DNA of 5,709 nt from Patescibacteria group bacterium UBA6102 (GTDB lineage Bacteria; Patescibacteriota; Minisyncoccia; Minisyncoccales; UBA5738): NCBI GenBank assembly GCA_002423555.1, contig DIWQ01000049.1:1-5709 (forward strand), given 5' to 3'. Positions 1 to 5,592 of the stretch are shown here, piece by piece (position 1 is the first letter of the stretch; the number at the start of each line of letters is the position of its first letter). The position numbers and the translations under genes are program-made. Below the pieces are notes generated by a model. That model worked only from the letters and a program-made list of their open reading frames with translations, was not told where the DNA came from and ran no database searches.

Positions 1-1117
1 CTGATGCCGTCGCCCAATTTACTATTTCTCCAGATCCGGCAATAATAGCGGCGGCTTCCTTCTTTATTTCTTCCTCGGGGACTCGAAGTCGGCTTCCCTT
101 GGCGATATTTGCCAATATCAACTCGATTGTTTTTTTTGTTTTGTCTGGAGCTGATAGGTCTCTGCTATATCGAGCGACTAATTCAATGGTTTTTGTTTCG
201 ATTTCCTTCTCATATAATACAAAGGCCAACTCTTCGGCCAACTCTTTTAACAACCGATTGATTTCTTCCATAATGAGCGGTTCTTGACTTTGCGCTGCCC
301 TTATCAGCACGCTTTCATCAGCGCGGTTAACAATTTCTTGCACCCGCGCTTTTATTTCATCATCTTTAAGGGGCTTGCTCTTCCACGTGGCAATCGCTCT
401 AACAATTCCCTCTATGATTAAAGAGGGGTTTTTTATCAGCTCGGCGCTGGTATATTGTCGAATAACATCGGCGGCATACTGTTTAATTATGCCTTTCCAA
501 CTACCGGTAACTTCTTCAAAATCCAACTCCCTTATGCCTCTCATTATTGAGGCGCGGGCGAGCCATACCATCCACGCGAAATAAAAAGTCACGCTGATGG
601 TAGAATCGTCCTTGGTTGTGACATTCTCCAGCTTGGTTTCTTTATCTTGCCGTTCAGCCAGGTAAGATTCCCACCAATAAAATGGCCGAAGTTGAGGAGC
701 AACTCTCATTGTGGTATATGTGGTCGTTGTTTCTCCCAAGATTAGCGAGTAGCCTATTTCGTAGGCCTCATCGCTTCCAAAAGCAAATTTGGTCCAAATT
801 ACTTTATAGTGGATCAGTGCGGTTAGAGTCCCGAAAGAAAGAATTCCAAGAATTCCGTGCCACAGAATGTCGGCAAGATAGCCCAGGAAGACTCTTTCTT
901 CTCCTTGTGTCCAATAATAGATGGGGTATGCGGCAAGGAAATTAGTTGCCTCTGGTAGCGATCTTGCCGCTTTCGAGAGTTCTGTTATGCCGAAGAATAA
1001 TAACAATAAAACTAAAATTATTATTATTCCCCAAATGCATTTTTCAATGATTCTTAATGCTTCTGCCAGCTTACTCCTGATTTCAGAATTTTCAGGAGTT
1101 TTATTTATTTCAATCAT
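1..1117 (-). CDS. Membrane-anchored SPFH/Band-7-like protein, N-terminal 372 residues (partial, runs off left edge)
   Basis: Reading the minus strand from the ATG at 1117 gives 372 codons with no stop up to the window edge, so the C-terminus is missing. The start has a GGAGG site at 1132-1128, ten bases upstream, and a consensus promoter behind it. Residues 1-26 are polar, 27-43 are a strong membrane helix (WGIIIILVLLLLFFGI), and about 77-105 form a second hydrophobic segment. From about 126 the pattern resembles SPFH/Band-7 (stomatin/flotillin/HflK) domains: TTTYTTMRVAPQLRPFYWWE, then VTTKDDSTISVTFYFAW (166-182), then ADVIRQYTSAELIKNPSLI (216-234), the equivalent of the 'REVIGKYTLEELL' helix. 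Residues 284-345 (INRLLKELAEELAF, then YEKEIETKTIELV) would be the later helix and strand, with an insertion of roughly 40 residues between. SPFH proteins oligomerise at membranes and often guard proteases or organise membrane domains. The family call comes from motif resemblance only. The specific function is unknown. Confidence 0.85.
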   Translation of the reverse strand, partial: MIEINKTPENSEIRSKLAEALRIIEKCIWGIIIILVLLLLFFGITELSKAARSLPEATNFLAAYPIYYWTQGEERVFLGYLADILWHGILGILSFGTLTALIHYKVIWTKFAFGSDEAYEIGYSLILGETTTTYTTMRVAPQLRPFYWWESYLAERQDKETKLENVTTKDDSTISVTFYFAWMVWLARASIMRGIRELDFEEVTGSWKGIIKQYAADVIRQYTSAELIKNPSLIIEGIVRAIATWKSKPLKDDEIKARVQEIVNRADESVLIRAAQSQEPLIMEEINRLLKELAEELAFVLYEKEIETKTIELVARYSRDLSAPDKTKKTIELILANIAKGSRLRVPEEEIKKEAAAIIAGSGEIVNWATAS

Positions 1118-1173
1118 CTATTGAATTCCTCCGTTCGTTTTTTATTTGGATGTGGTTGGTAAAGAGCATTGTA

Positions 1174-1202
1174 ATTATATATGTTGTTTTAATTTTTGTC
1201 AA
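1174..1202 (-). promoter_or_regulatory. Consensus sigma70-type promoter for the SPFH-like gene
   Basis: On the minus strand, TTGACA (1202-1197) is followed after exactly 17 bases by TATAAT (1179-1174), a perfect match to both consensus hexamers. Transcription would start near 1167, giving a leader of about 50 bases that includes the GGAGG at 1132-1128. The match is seen in the sequence; promoter activity is inferred. Its -35 box lies back to back with that of the rightward promoter. Confidence 0.85.
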
Positions 1203-1211
1203 TCTTGACAA
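1196..1211. promoter_or_regulatory. Palindrome shared by the two divergent -35 boxes
   Basis: TTGTCAA-tc-TTGACAA is a perfect 7-bp inverted repeat with a 2-bp centre. Each arm contains the TTGACA -35 box of one divergent promoter, separated by only two bases. Two polymerases could not easily bind both at once, so the genes may compete or be co-regulated. The symmetry may be no more than two consensus boxes in opposite directions, or it may also be a dimeric repressor site. Confidence 0.6.
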
Positions 1212-1233
1212 AATTATAGAAATATGCTTTACT
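1205..1233 (+). promoter_or_regulatory. Extended -10 promoter for the small membrane protein gene
   Basis: TTGACA at 1205-1210 is followed after 17 bases by TTTACT at 1228-1233 (four of six consensus bases). A TG at 1225-1226 forms the extended -10 motif TGnTTTACT. Initiation would fall near 1240, leaving a very short leader of about 17 bases that carries the AGGAGG ribosome site (1245-1250). An alternative -10, TATAGA at 1215-1220, has no good -35 at the right distance. Confidence 0.75.
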
Positions 1234-1245
1234 GCACCCAGTAAA
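1228..1245. promoter_or_regulatory. Operator-like inverted repeat over the rightward -10/+1 region
   Basis: TTTACTG-cacc-CAGTAAA is a perfect 7-bp inverted repeat. The left arm contains the -10 hexamer of the rightward promoter and the right arm touches the AGGAGG ribosome site. Its centre is 33 bp from the centre of the palindrome at 1196-1211, close to three helical turns, so both would present on the same DNA face. This is the geometry of a repressor operator. If transcription began upstream of 1228, it would instead form a leader hairpin abutting the ribosome site. No regulator gene is visible in the window. Confidence 0.5.
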
Positions 1246-1256
1246 GGAGGAAGAAA

Positions 1257-1475
1257 ATGGGAAAAATAACGAGTGTGATCATCGTTGCGCTCATCGCGGG
1301 TGCTTATGCAACACTTTCCGCGGGCGTGGAAATATTTTTGATCGTCTTTTTCATTGCCCTTCTAATTTTTTGGGCAGTGGTGAAGCCGCTCAAAGAGAAG
1401 AAGGAAGAGAAAAAGATAACAGAAAAGGATCTTCAAGATCTTAAGGAAGAGCTTGAAGAAAAGATTAAAAACTAA
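1257..1475 (+). CDS. Small two-helix membrane protein with charged coiled-coil-like tail (hypothetical)
   Basis: This 72-residue protein starts at ATG 1257, six bases after a strong AGGAGG (1245-1250), and has its own promoter and terminator, so it is very likely a real single-gene unit. Residues about 5-21 (TSVIIVALIAGAYATL) and 25-42 (EIFLIVFFIALLIFWAVV) are hydrophobic and look like a membrane hairpin. Residues 43-72 are highly charged (KPLKEKKEEKK, then LQDLKEELEEKIKN), and the leucine/isoleucine spacing suggests a short amphipathic or coiled-coil helix. I recognise no family. By position it is transcribed divergently from the SPFH-like gene through a shared control region, so a partner or accessory role for that membrane protein is possible but unproven. 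Confidence 0.85.
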   Translation: MGKITSVIIVALIAGAYATLSAGVEIFLIVFFIALLIFWAVVKPLKEKKEEKKITEKDLQDLKEELEEKIKN

Positions 1476-1476
1476 T

Positions 1477-1501
1477 GTTGCCTATGGCAACCTCTTTTTT
1501 T
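1477..1501 (+). terminator. Intrinsic terminator of the small membrane protein gene
   Basis: GTTGCC-TAT-GGCAAC (1477-1491) is a perfect 6-bp stem with a three-base loop. It begins one base after the TAA stop and is followed, after CTC, by seven Ts (1495-1501). On the minus strand the same stem is followed four bases later by TTTTT (1471-1467), so it could also weakly stop the convergent secretion cluster ending at 1522. Confidence 0.8.
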
Positions 1502-1521
1502 AGATGAGTTAATTGAAGACA

Positions 1522-2859
1522 TTAAATATCCGGCATACTGGGTGGGCCGAAACCGCTCGGCATATTTACAGACGAAGACGACGATGATTGTGTTGGTGCC
1601 GATGATGGCTGCGCCGATGAGGCTTGTGCGGATGATGAAGAAGGCCGTGTTCTGAAATTGCTAAAAGCTTCGGGTGAAGCTTTAGCTCTTGAGGTAATAC
1701 CCTTATCTAGTCTTCCTCTTGCTTCTTTGGTCATTTTCCTGCCTATATTGGCGATTGGCTTTAGGCTACCGGTCAATTTTTCCGTTATTTTGCCGCTGAT
1801 TTGCGGGATTGTTCCGGCGACTATCGCGTCCGCAGTCATCATATAAATGCAAATCATAAACCAATACAGCGTGTCTTGGCGCAAAAATATATTATAGGTT
1901 CCCCCCAAACTCACATAGCCGGTGGAAATATCCGGCAATAATGATTTCAGGGTGCTTAGTCCCAATGTCAGCAAGAACAAAGTCATCGGTCCGGCGATTG
2001 ACCAGCCGATGAGCCACTTGAACCAATCGGAGAACATTCTGTTGGTTTGCGGGAGAACGCTGGCCAAAATTGCCAACGGAGCGAGCACTGCTAAAATCTG
2101 GATCATAAAAACGCGCGTGATAAAAAATATCGCATAGGAAAACATCAGTCCGCTTAAAATCTCCCCCACCAACACTTGGACCAAGTAATAAGGTATTGTC
2201 GTGAGCCAGTAGCTGTTGCCCAAAACTATGGCGATTAGTCTCACGGCGTTTGCCAAGCTTCCGAGCGGCACCGCCGCCGCCACGGAGTTAAGGGAGTATT
2301 CTGCCATCAACGTCGCGCCGCTTTGTATCAGGTCGTAGGCGAATTCTTTGCAGCTGTCCAAAATGATGGTTTGCTGGCCGACAATCAGGCTTGGGGTGGC
2401 GATGTTGGAAACATCAACCAGCATTTTGACAAATAACGGACTGAAATGGATCAAGAGGGCAATAATAAAAAATTTGGGCAAGGTTTTTTCGGGGTGGAAG
2501 CTTTCAATTTTAAAAACATAAGCGAGGGCGATCACTATAAATACAGCGATCAAGCAAATGTCTGCAAGAGACATGGTAACCGTCAATCCCGTTTGCACAA
2601 AATCGCTTTCTATGTCAATCCAGCCTGGATTTAAGATTGTCGTTTGCAACAGGCTGGCGGACATAGAGAGATAGACCGCAAATTTAAACATAGAGGTCAT
2701 CAATCCGAAGATAAAACTATTGAGCGGCATTAAGTAAGCCACAATTGCCGCCGAATCGGGGATCACCGCGCTGGCTACTTTGGCGGCCAGAAGACAAGGG
2801 ACCGCGATTAGCAGAGCGCAAAAAAAATTTTTAGTTTTTATGAATTGGAACAGCGGCAT
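1522..2859 (-). CDS. VirB6/TrbL-like polytopic membrane protein of a type IV secretion-like system
   Basis: The protein has 445 residues from ATG 2859. The open frame extends to a TTG at 2940, but that extension lies inside the upstream gene's 3' end, and the ATG start gives a clean signal-peptide-like N-terminus (basic KTK, then FFCALLIAVPCLLAA, then AKVASA). Further hydrophobic segments lie at about 40-76, 97-117, 128-150, 204-225, 230-270, 283-305 and 330-352. The segment at about 249-306 (RVFMIQILAVLAPLAILAS, then LPQT, then a Trp-containing stretch, then GPMTLFLLTLGL) matches the conserved 'APLA...LPQT...W...GP' core of VirB6/TrbL-type proteins, which form the inner-membrane part of type IV secretion channels. 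Residues 353-400 are basic (KITEKLTG, RKMTKEARGRLDKG). Residues 407-445 are a Ser/Ala/Pro/Gln-rich disordered tail. The start is 13 bases after the upstream stop with no Shine-Dalgarno. It is the last gene of the cluster in this direction. Confidence 0.85.
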   Translation of the reverse strand: MPLFQFIKTKNFFCALLIAVPCLLAAKVASAVIPDSAAIVAYLMPLNSFIFGLMTSMFKFAVYLSMSASLLQTTILNPGWIDIESDFVQTGLTVTMSLADICLIAVFIVIALAYVFKIESFHPEKTLPKFFIIALLIHFSPLFVKMLVDVSNIATPSLIVGQQTIILDSCKEFAYDLIQSGATLMAEYSLNSVAAAVPLGSLANAVRLIAIVLGNSYWLTTIPYYLVQVLVGEILSGLMFSYAIFFITRVFMIQILAVLAPLAILASVLPQTNRMFSDWFKWLIGWSIAGPMTLFLLTLGLSTLKSLLPDISTGYVSLGGTYNIFLRQDTLYWFMICIYMMTADAIVAGTIPQISGKITEKLTGSLKPIANIGRKMTKEARGRLDKGITSRAKASPEAFSNFRTRPSSSSAQASSAQPSSAPTQSSSSSSVNMPSGFGPPSMPDI

Positions 2860-2872
2860 ATTTTTAATATAA

Positions 2873-4327
2873 CTAATTGCAACCCACAACAGTGCACCAC
2901 ATACTCTTAAAAAATCCTCCGACTTGCTGTCCGAAGTCAACTCCTTTTTGAAGATAAGTGAATTTTGTTTTATCTTGGACTTTCACTCCCTGGACAGTCA
3001 TATTGGTATTATAAGCGAATTCGGAAAATTGCCCCGAGGATTCGTCTCCGCTTGATTTGGCGCATTTCCCTCCGGCCTCCACCGCCAAACATCGGTCTAT
3101 CGTGCATCCGCAGGCGGTTTCACCGCATGGCATCGTCAACGGTTGAGTTTTCTCCGCGTCGGAAAAGAGAATTTTTCCGTAGGCGTCTCTTCTGTATACA
3201 AATGCCTGGTAGGATGTCGGCAAAGTTCCCCATGGAGTCGCGCCGCCTCCTTGCCATAAAACCCAGTCGCCGTTAATTGTTTTATCTTCCTCACTGCCGC
3301 TCGGGTAAACGGGTTCATATTTGAAATCAATATATTTTCCCGCAAAATCTCGCAGTTCGTAAAAACGGACAATATCGCAACCAAGTTCTCCCTTGTCAAA
3401 AATCATATTGCATACCTTCGGGTTAGGCGCACATTTTTTTTGCCAAACGGAGGTATCGCAAAGACATTTGCCGCTGGCGCACTCGTTGTTGAATTCGCAT
3501 GATTCGCCGTCCGTTTTTTTGTTGTTGCATTTCCCATAATTGCAAAAAGCGCTGGCGCACTCGCCGTTTAGCGTGCAGGAATCGCCAACTCCTTTCGTTC
3601 CGGCGATGCAGATACTTTTGGCCGGGTTGTCTTTGTTGGGTTGGCAATTTTGAGTTTTGCATTCGCCGGGGAAAGTGCATTCTCCTCCCTGTGCTTGCAA
3701 ATTCACTTCGTTTCCGGTTGCCAGACAAAGATTATCATTGTCTTTACAACATGCCCAAAATCTTAGATTGCAGGCCGGATTGGTAATTTTCGGGCAAGTT
3801 TGTCCGTTTGGACAATTCGGATCGTCCATCAAACAACAATCTTCCCGGGAAGAACACTTTTCGTCCGTGAAAGTAAGAACGCCCGCTGATGTTTGGTTGA
3901 CAATATTGGATTTTGGCTCGGAAAGATTGGTAAGATTTGGATTGATCAATTGGAATATCGCCCAGCTGGAGAGCAAAAGCCCCAACCCGATCACCGCAGA
4001 TTTGATTCTGCTTTTTGCGTCATTCATTTTACCGGGGTCGGCGACGGAAGTGATCAGTTGCACGCCGGCGATGATTAACGCGATAAAAACCGCCAAGCCG
4101 CCCAGCCCCACTCCCCAGCCGAAAAAATAGGCAATCAAGTCGGGGAGTTTTGATGTCCCGTCAAGAGTGTATCCTCCTATTGGCGCTGTCGGCCAATCTT
4201 TAATTTGCAATTCAATTTCTTTGGGCGCAACGCATCTTTCGCTGGAATTTGCGAATGCCGACAAAACATTAACGTAAAAAGTTAAAAGAAACAAAATTAA
4301 TGATCGGAACAAAAATTTTTTATTCAT
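2873..4327 (-). CDS. VirB2/TrbC-like pilin domain fused to a long cysteine-rich exported region
   Basis: The protein has 484 residues. Residues 1-27 are a signal peptide (MNKKFLFRSLILFLLTFYVN, then VLSAFA). Residues about 62-131 resemble the type IV secretion pilin domain: LPDLIAYFFGWGVGLGGLAV, a first helix to LITSVADPGK, then NDAKSRIKSAVIGLGLLLSS, a second helix ending FQLINPNL. Such pilins are normally short, but here about 350 residues follow. Residues 158-317 hold 24 of the protein's 32 cysteines, including three modules with identical spacing C-x5-C-x4-C at 217/223/228, 251/257/262 and 277/283/288, each with Glu before the second Cys. A further cluster lies at 401-422 and two cysteines sit at the C-terminus (478, 483). 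Residues 318-400 are aromatic-rich and unrecognised. The cysteines imply disulfides outside the cytoplasm, so the protein may be a pilus tip or surface adhesin subunit rather than a bulk pilin. The start is 15 bases after the upstream stop, without a Shine-Dalgarno. Confidence 0.88.
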   Translation of the reverse strand: MNKKFLFRSLILFLLTFYVNVLSAFANSSERCVAPKEIELQIKDWPTAPIGGYTLDGTSKLPDLIAYFFGWGVGLGGLAVFIALIIAGVQLITSVADPGKMNDAKSRIKSAVIGLGLLLSSWAIFQLINPNLTNLSEPKSNIVNQTSAGVLTFTDEKCSSREDCCLMDDPNCPNGQTCPKITNPACNLRFWACCKDNDNLCLATGNEVNLQAQGGECTFPGECKTQNCQPNKDNPAKSICIAGTKGVGDSCTLNGECASAFCNYGKCNNKKTDGESCEFNNECASGKCLCDTSVWQKKCAPNPKVCNMIFDKGELGCDIVRFYELRDFAGKYIDFKYEPVYPSGSEEDKTINGDWVLWQGGGATPWGTLPTSYQAFVYRRDAYGKILFSDAEKTQPLTMPCGETACGCTIDRCLAVEAGGKCAKSSGDESSGQFSEFAYNTNMTVQGVKVQDKTKFTYLQKGVDFGQQVGGFFKSMWCTVVGCN

Positions 4328-4342
4328 ATTGGTTGAAACAAT

Positions 4343-5077
4343 CTATTCGCTTTTAACCCGCAGTGATTTTAAAATGCCGTCGGTTTCTTGCAAAATTGTT
4401 GGATTTGAATTTTGCAGAACTATTGATACAACATAAATTTTGGGGTCTTCCTTAATAATAAATGCATTAATAATTTTGGAATTTATAATATTATTGAGAA
4501 TTGCTTCGGAAATTGAATAATCAATTTCAATCACGGGGATGGTTTGGGCGCCGTTGATGATTTCACTGCGGGTGATTTTGGCGGGGATGTTTTGGGCGCG
4601 CAGGTCGCTTTCAATCTTTTTCATCAGTTCTTCGGCGGTTTTGTAATCGGATTCTTCCACGGAAAGGGAGTTGACGGAAGGTATTGCCGCCGCACCGCCG
4701 GTTTTGTAGGCGGAAAACAGGATTTTGCCGCCGGCGCTGTCCACGGGGGCGGCAATCGCCATCGGCGTCCAGTCGGCCGCATATTCAAAGGAAAACGATT
4801 CGTCGGGGGCAGTCCAGGTTTTTACGTCAACGGTGGTGCTGGCGTTTTCGCCGGCGGTTGCCGCCGCGCCGGAATTTTGCGCCTGCGTTTGGATTTGACT
4901 CATCATCTGGGCGATTTGCTGGTTGGCGTCGGGCATTCCCTGGCTCAATTCCTGCGGCAGTCCAAATTGCAGGTCTTTGATGTTGGATTGGAACTGGCCA
5001 AACTGCCACATCGTGGAGCCGACCAAAAAAGCGATCATTAGAAACACCCCGATTAAGTATAGATGGACCAACTTCAT
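4343..5077 (-). CDS. Membrane-anchored exported protein with PsbP-like domain (hypothetical)
   Basis: I start this 244-residue protein at ATG 5077. Extending to 5137 would add 20 residues encoded by the ATATCGA repeat, which is implausible. Residues about 3-24 (LVHLYLIGVFLMIAFLVGS) form one N-terminal membrane anchor. Residues 25-70 are Gln-rich (NQQIAQMMSQIQTQAQ) and probably helical, and 70-85 are an Ala/Thr/Ser linker. The C-terminal domain (about 86-244) opens with DESFSFEYAADWTP and continues with alternating strands and one helix (TAEELMKKIESDLRAQ), ending ILKSLRVKS. This is the pattern of PsbP/DUF1795-like folds ('FSFEYPADW ... I..SLRV'), which are found in many exported proteins of varied role. 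There is no lipobox cysteine. It lies between pilin-like genes, 15 bases before the cysteine-rich pilin, so a role in assembly or surface display is likely by context. The specific function is unknown. Confidence 0.8.
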   Translation of the reverse strand: MKLVHLYLIGVFLMIAFLVGSTMWQFGQFQSNIKDLQFGLPQELSQGMPDANQQIAQMMSQIQTQAQNSGAAATAGENASTTVDVKTWTAPDESFSFEYAADWTPMAIAAPVDSAGGKILFSAYKTGGAAAIPSVNSLSVEESDYKTAEELMKKIESDLRAQNIPAKITRSEIINGAQTIPVIEIDYSISEAILNNIINSKIINAFIIKEDPKIYVVSIVLQNSNPTILQETDGILKSLRVKSE

Positions 5078-5081
5078 AATA

Positions 5082-5110
5082 ATATCGAATATCGAATATC
5101 GAAATCCGAA
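5082..5110. repeat. Left terminal repeat: three ATATCGA heptamers plus a degenerate one
   Basis: ATATCGA occurs in tandem at 5082-5088, 5089-5095 and 5096-5102, followed by AATCCGA at 5103-5109. The last 23 bases (5088-5110) match the right repeat exactly in inverted orientation. The repeat ends four bases before the start codon of the PsbP-like gene (5077). Confidence 0.85.
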
Positions 5111-5167
5111 ACAAATTCGAATTTTCAAAATATTCAATTTTCAAAACAAACTCAAAAGAAAATATTG

Positions 5168-5530
5168 CTATGCGGATTTTCTCACAATTGCCCCAAAAAT
5201 ATTCGTTAGCTCCGAAGCTTCTCTTGATAGTAAAACTCTTTCTCTTTCTAATTCTTCATTATTGTTGACGTCAATTAGTTTTAGCCAAAAAATACTTTCT
5301 TTGGCTTCTTTGCGGCTGATTTTAATACGCATGTTGAAATCTTTTTTGCCGAGAGCTTCGTTGGCTTCAATATAATTGGCGCCGATAGATCCAGATGATC
5401 TAATGACTTGTTTACTGTCTTCAATATTGGAAACTGTGCGTGGCAACTTTTTGATAAAAATTCTCACATTTTTTGCAAATTCATAGGTTCGCTTTTCCAA
5501 GTCATACGGCTTTTTATTGGTTTCGGTCAT
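5168..5530 (-). CDS. Four helix bundle protein (23S rRNA-intervening sequence protein family)
   Basis: The protein has 120 residues from ATG 5530. The frame remains open upstream to 5698, but those 56 extra residues come from the repeat and from the overlapping end of the neighbouring gene, so the short start is preferred; it fits the usual family length of about 115-130. Family signatures are clear: YDLEKRTYEFAKNVRIFIKK (9-28), LPRTVSNIEDSKQVIRSSGS (29-48), IGANYIEAN (49-57), KKDFNMRIKISRKEAKES (62-79), WLKLI (82-86) and a C-terminal helix to VRKSA. Members are small all-helical proteins, named for genes lodged in 23S rRNA insertions. A relative, Avd, assists diversity-generating retroelements. 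No reverse transcriptase or rRNA is present here, and the molecular role is unknown. It sits inside a pair of inverted repeats, within an otherwise secretion-related cluster, which suggests insertion. No Shine-Dalgarno precedes it. Confidence 0.92.
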   Translation of the reverse strand: MTETNKKPYDLEKRTYEFAKNVRIFIKKLPRTVSNIEDSKQVIRSSGSIGANYIEANEALGKKDFNMRIKISRKEAKESIFWLKLIDVNNNEELERERVLLSREASELTNIFGAIVRKSA

Positions 5531-5562
5531 TTGATATTTAAAAATTTGATATTGTTTTGATA

Positions 5563-5585
5563 TTCGGATTTCGATATTCGATATT
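5563..5585. repeat. Right terminal repeat, inverted copy of the left one
   Basis: Read on the minus strand it contains two ATATCGA heptamers followed by AATCCGA, against three plus the degenerate unit on the left. The 23 bases are identical to 5088-5110 in inverted orientation, and matching stops at both ends. It begins seven bases after the stop codon (5593-5595) of the preceding pilin-like gene. Shorter AT-rich ATATCAA-type units continue inward (about 5531-5562). Confidence 0.85.
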
Positions 5586-5592
5586 TTGCATT

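Larger units (their letters stand above)
5082..5585. mobile_element. Inverted-repeat-bounded cassette carrying a four-helix-bundle gene
   Basis: A 23-bp sequence at 5088-5110 recurs as an exact inverted copy at 5563-5585. Between the two copies is a single gene (5168-5530) plus AT-rich flanks. The cassette lies between the stop of one secretion-cluster gene (5593) and the start of the next (5077), occupying nearly the whole gap and breaking neither. No transposase is encoded and I find no clear target-site duplication, so it would be a non-autonomous or domesticated cassette. I recall similar AT-rich repeats around four-helix-bundle genes in Patescibacteria, but cannot confirm that here. Confidence 0.5.

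Noticed and set aside
99..1124. Plus-strand open frames at 99-287, 375-584, 682-945 and 921-1124
   Set aside because: They lie opposite the continuous 372-codon minus-strand gene, which has a promoter and ribosome site and gives a coherent membrane/SPFH-like protein. The plus-strand translations show no domain pattern.
2860..2940. 27-residue N-terminal extension of the VirB6-like protein from TTG 2940
   Set aside because: It overlaps the 3' end of the upstream gene, begins with a rare start directly abutting a GGAG (wrong spacing), and would bury the signal-peptide-like segment that follows ATG 2859.
3136..4130. Arg/Cys-rich open frames within the cysteine-rich pilin gene (3136-3399, 3423-3728, 3499-3786, 3657-4130)
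   Set aside because: They are shadows in other frames of a gene with signal peptide, pilin domain and regular cysteine spacing.
4544..5041. 165-residue plus-strand open frame rich in Gly
   Set aside because: It is antisense to the PsbP-like protein. Its Gly/Arg-rich, low-complexity translation reflects GC-rich codons on the other strand.
5082..5110. Tandem ATATCGA as the start of a CRISPR array
   Set aside because: The units are 7 bp with no spacers, and the pattern recurs once, inverted.
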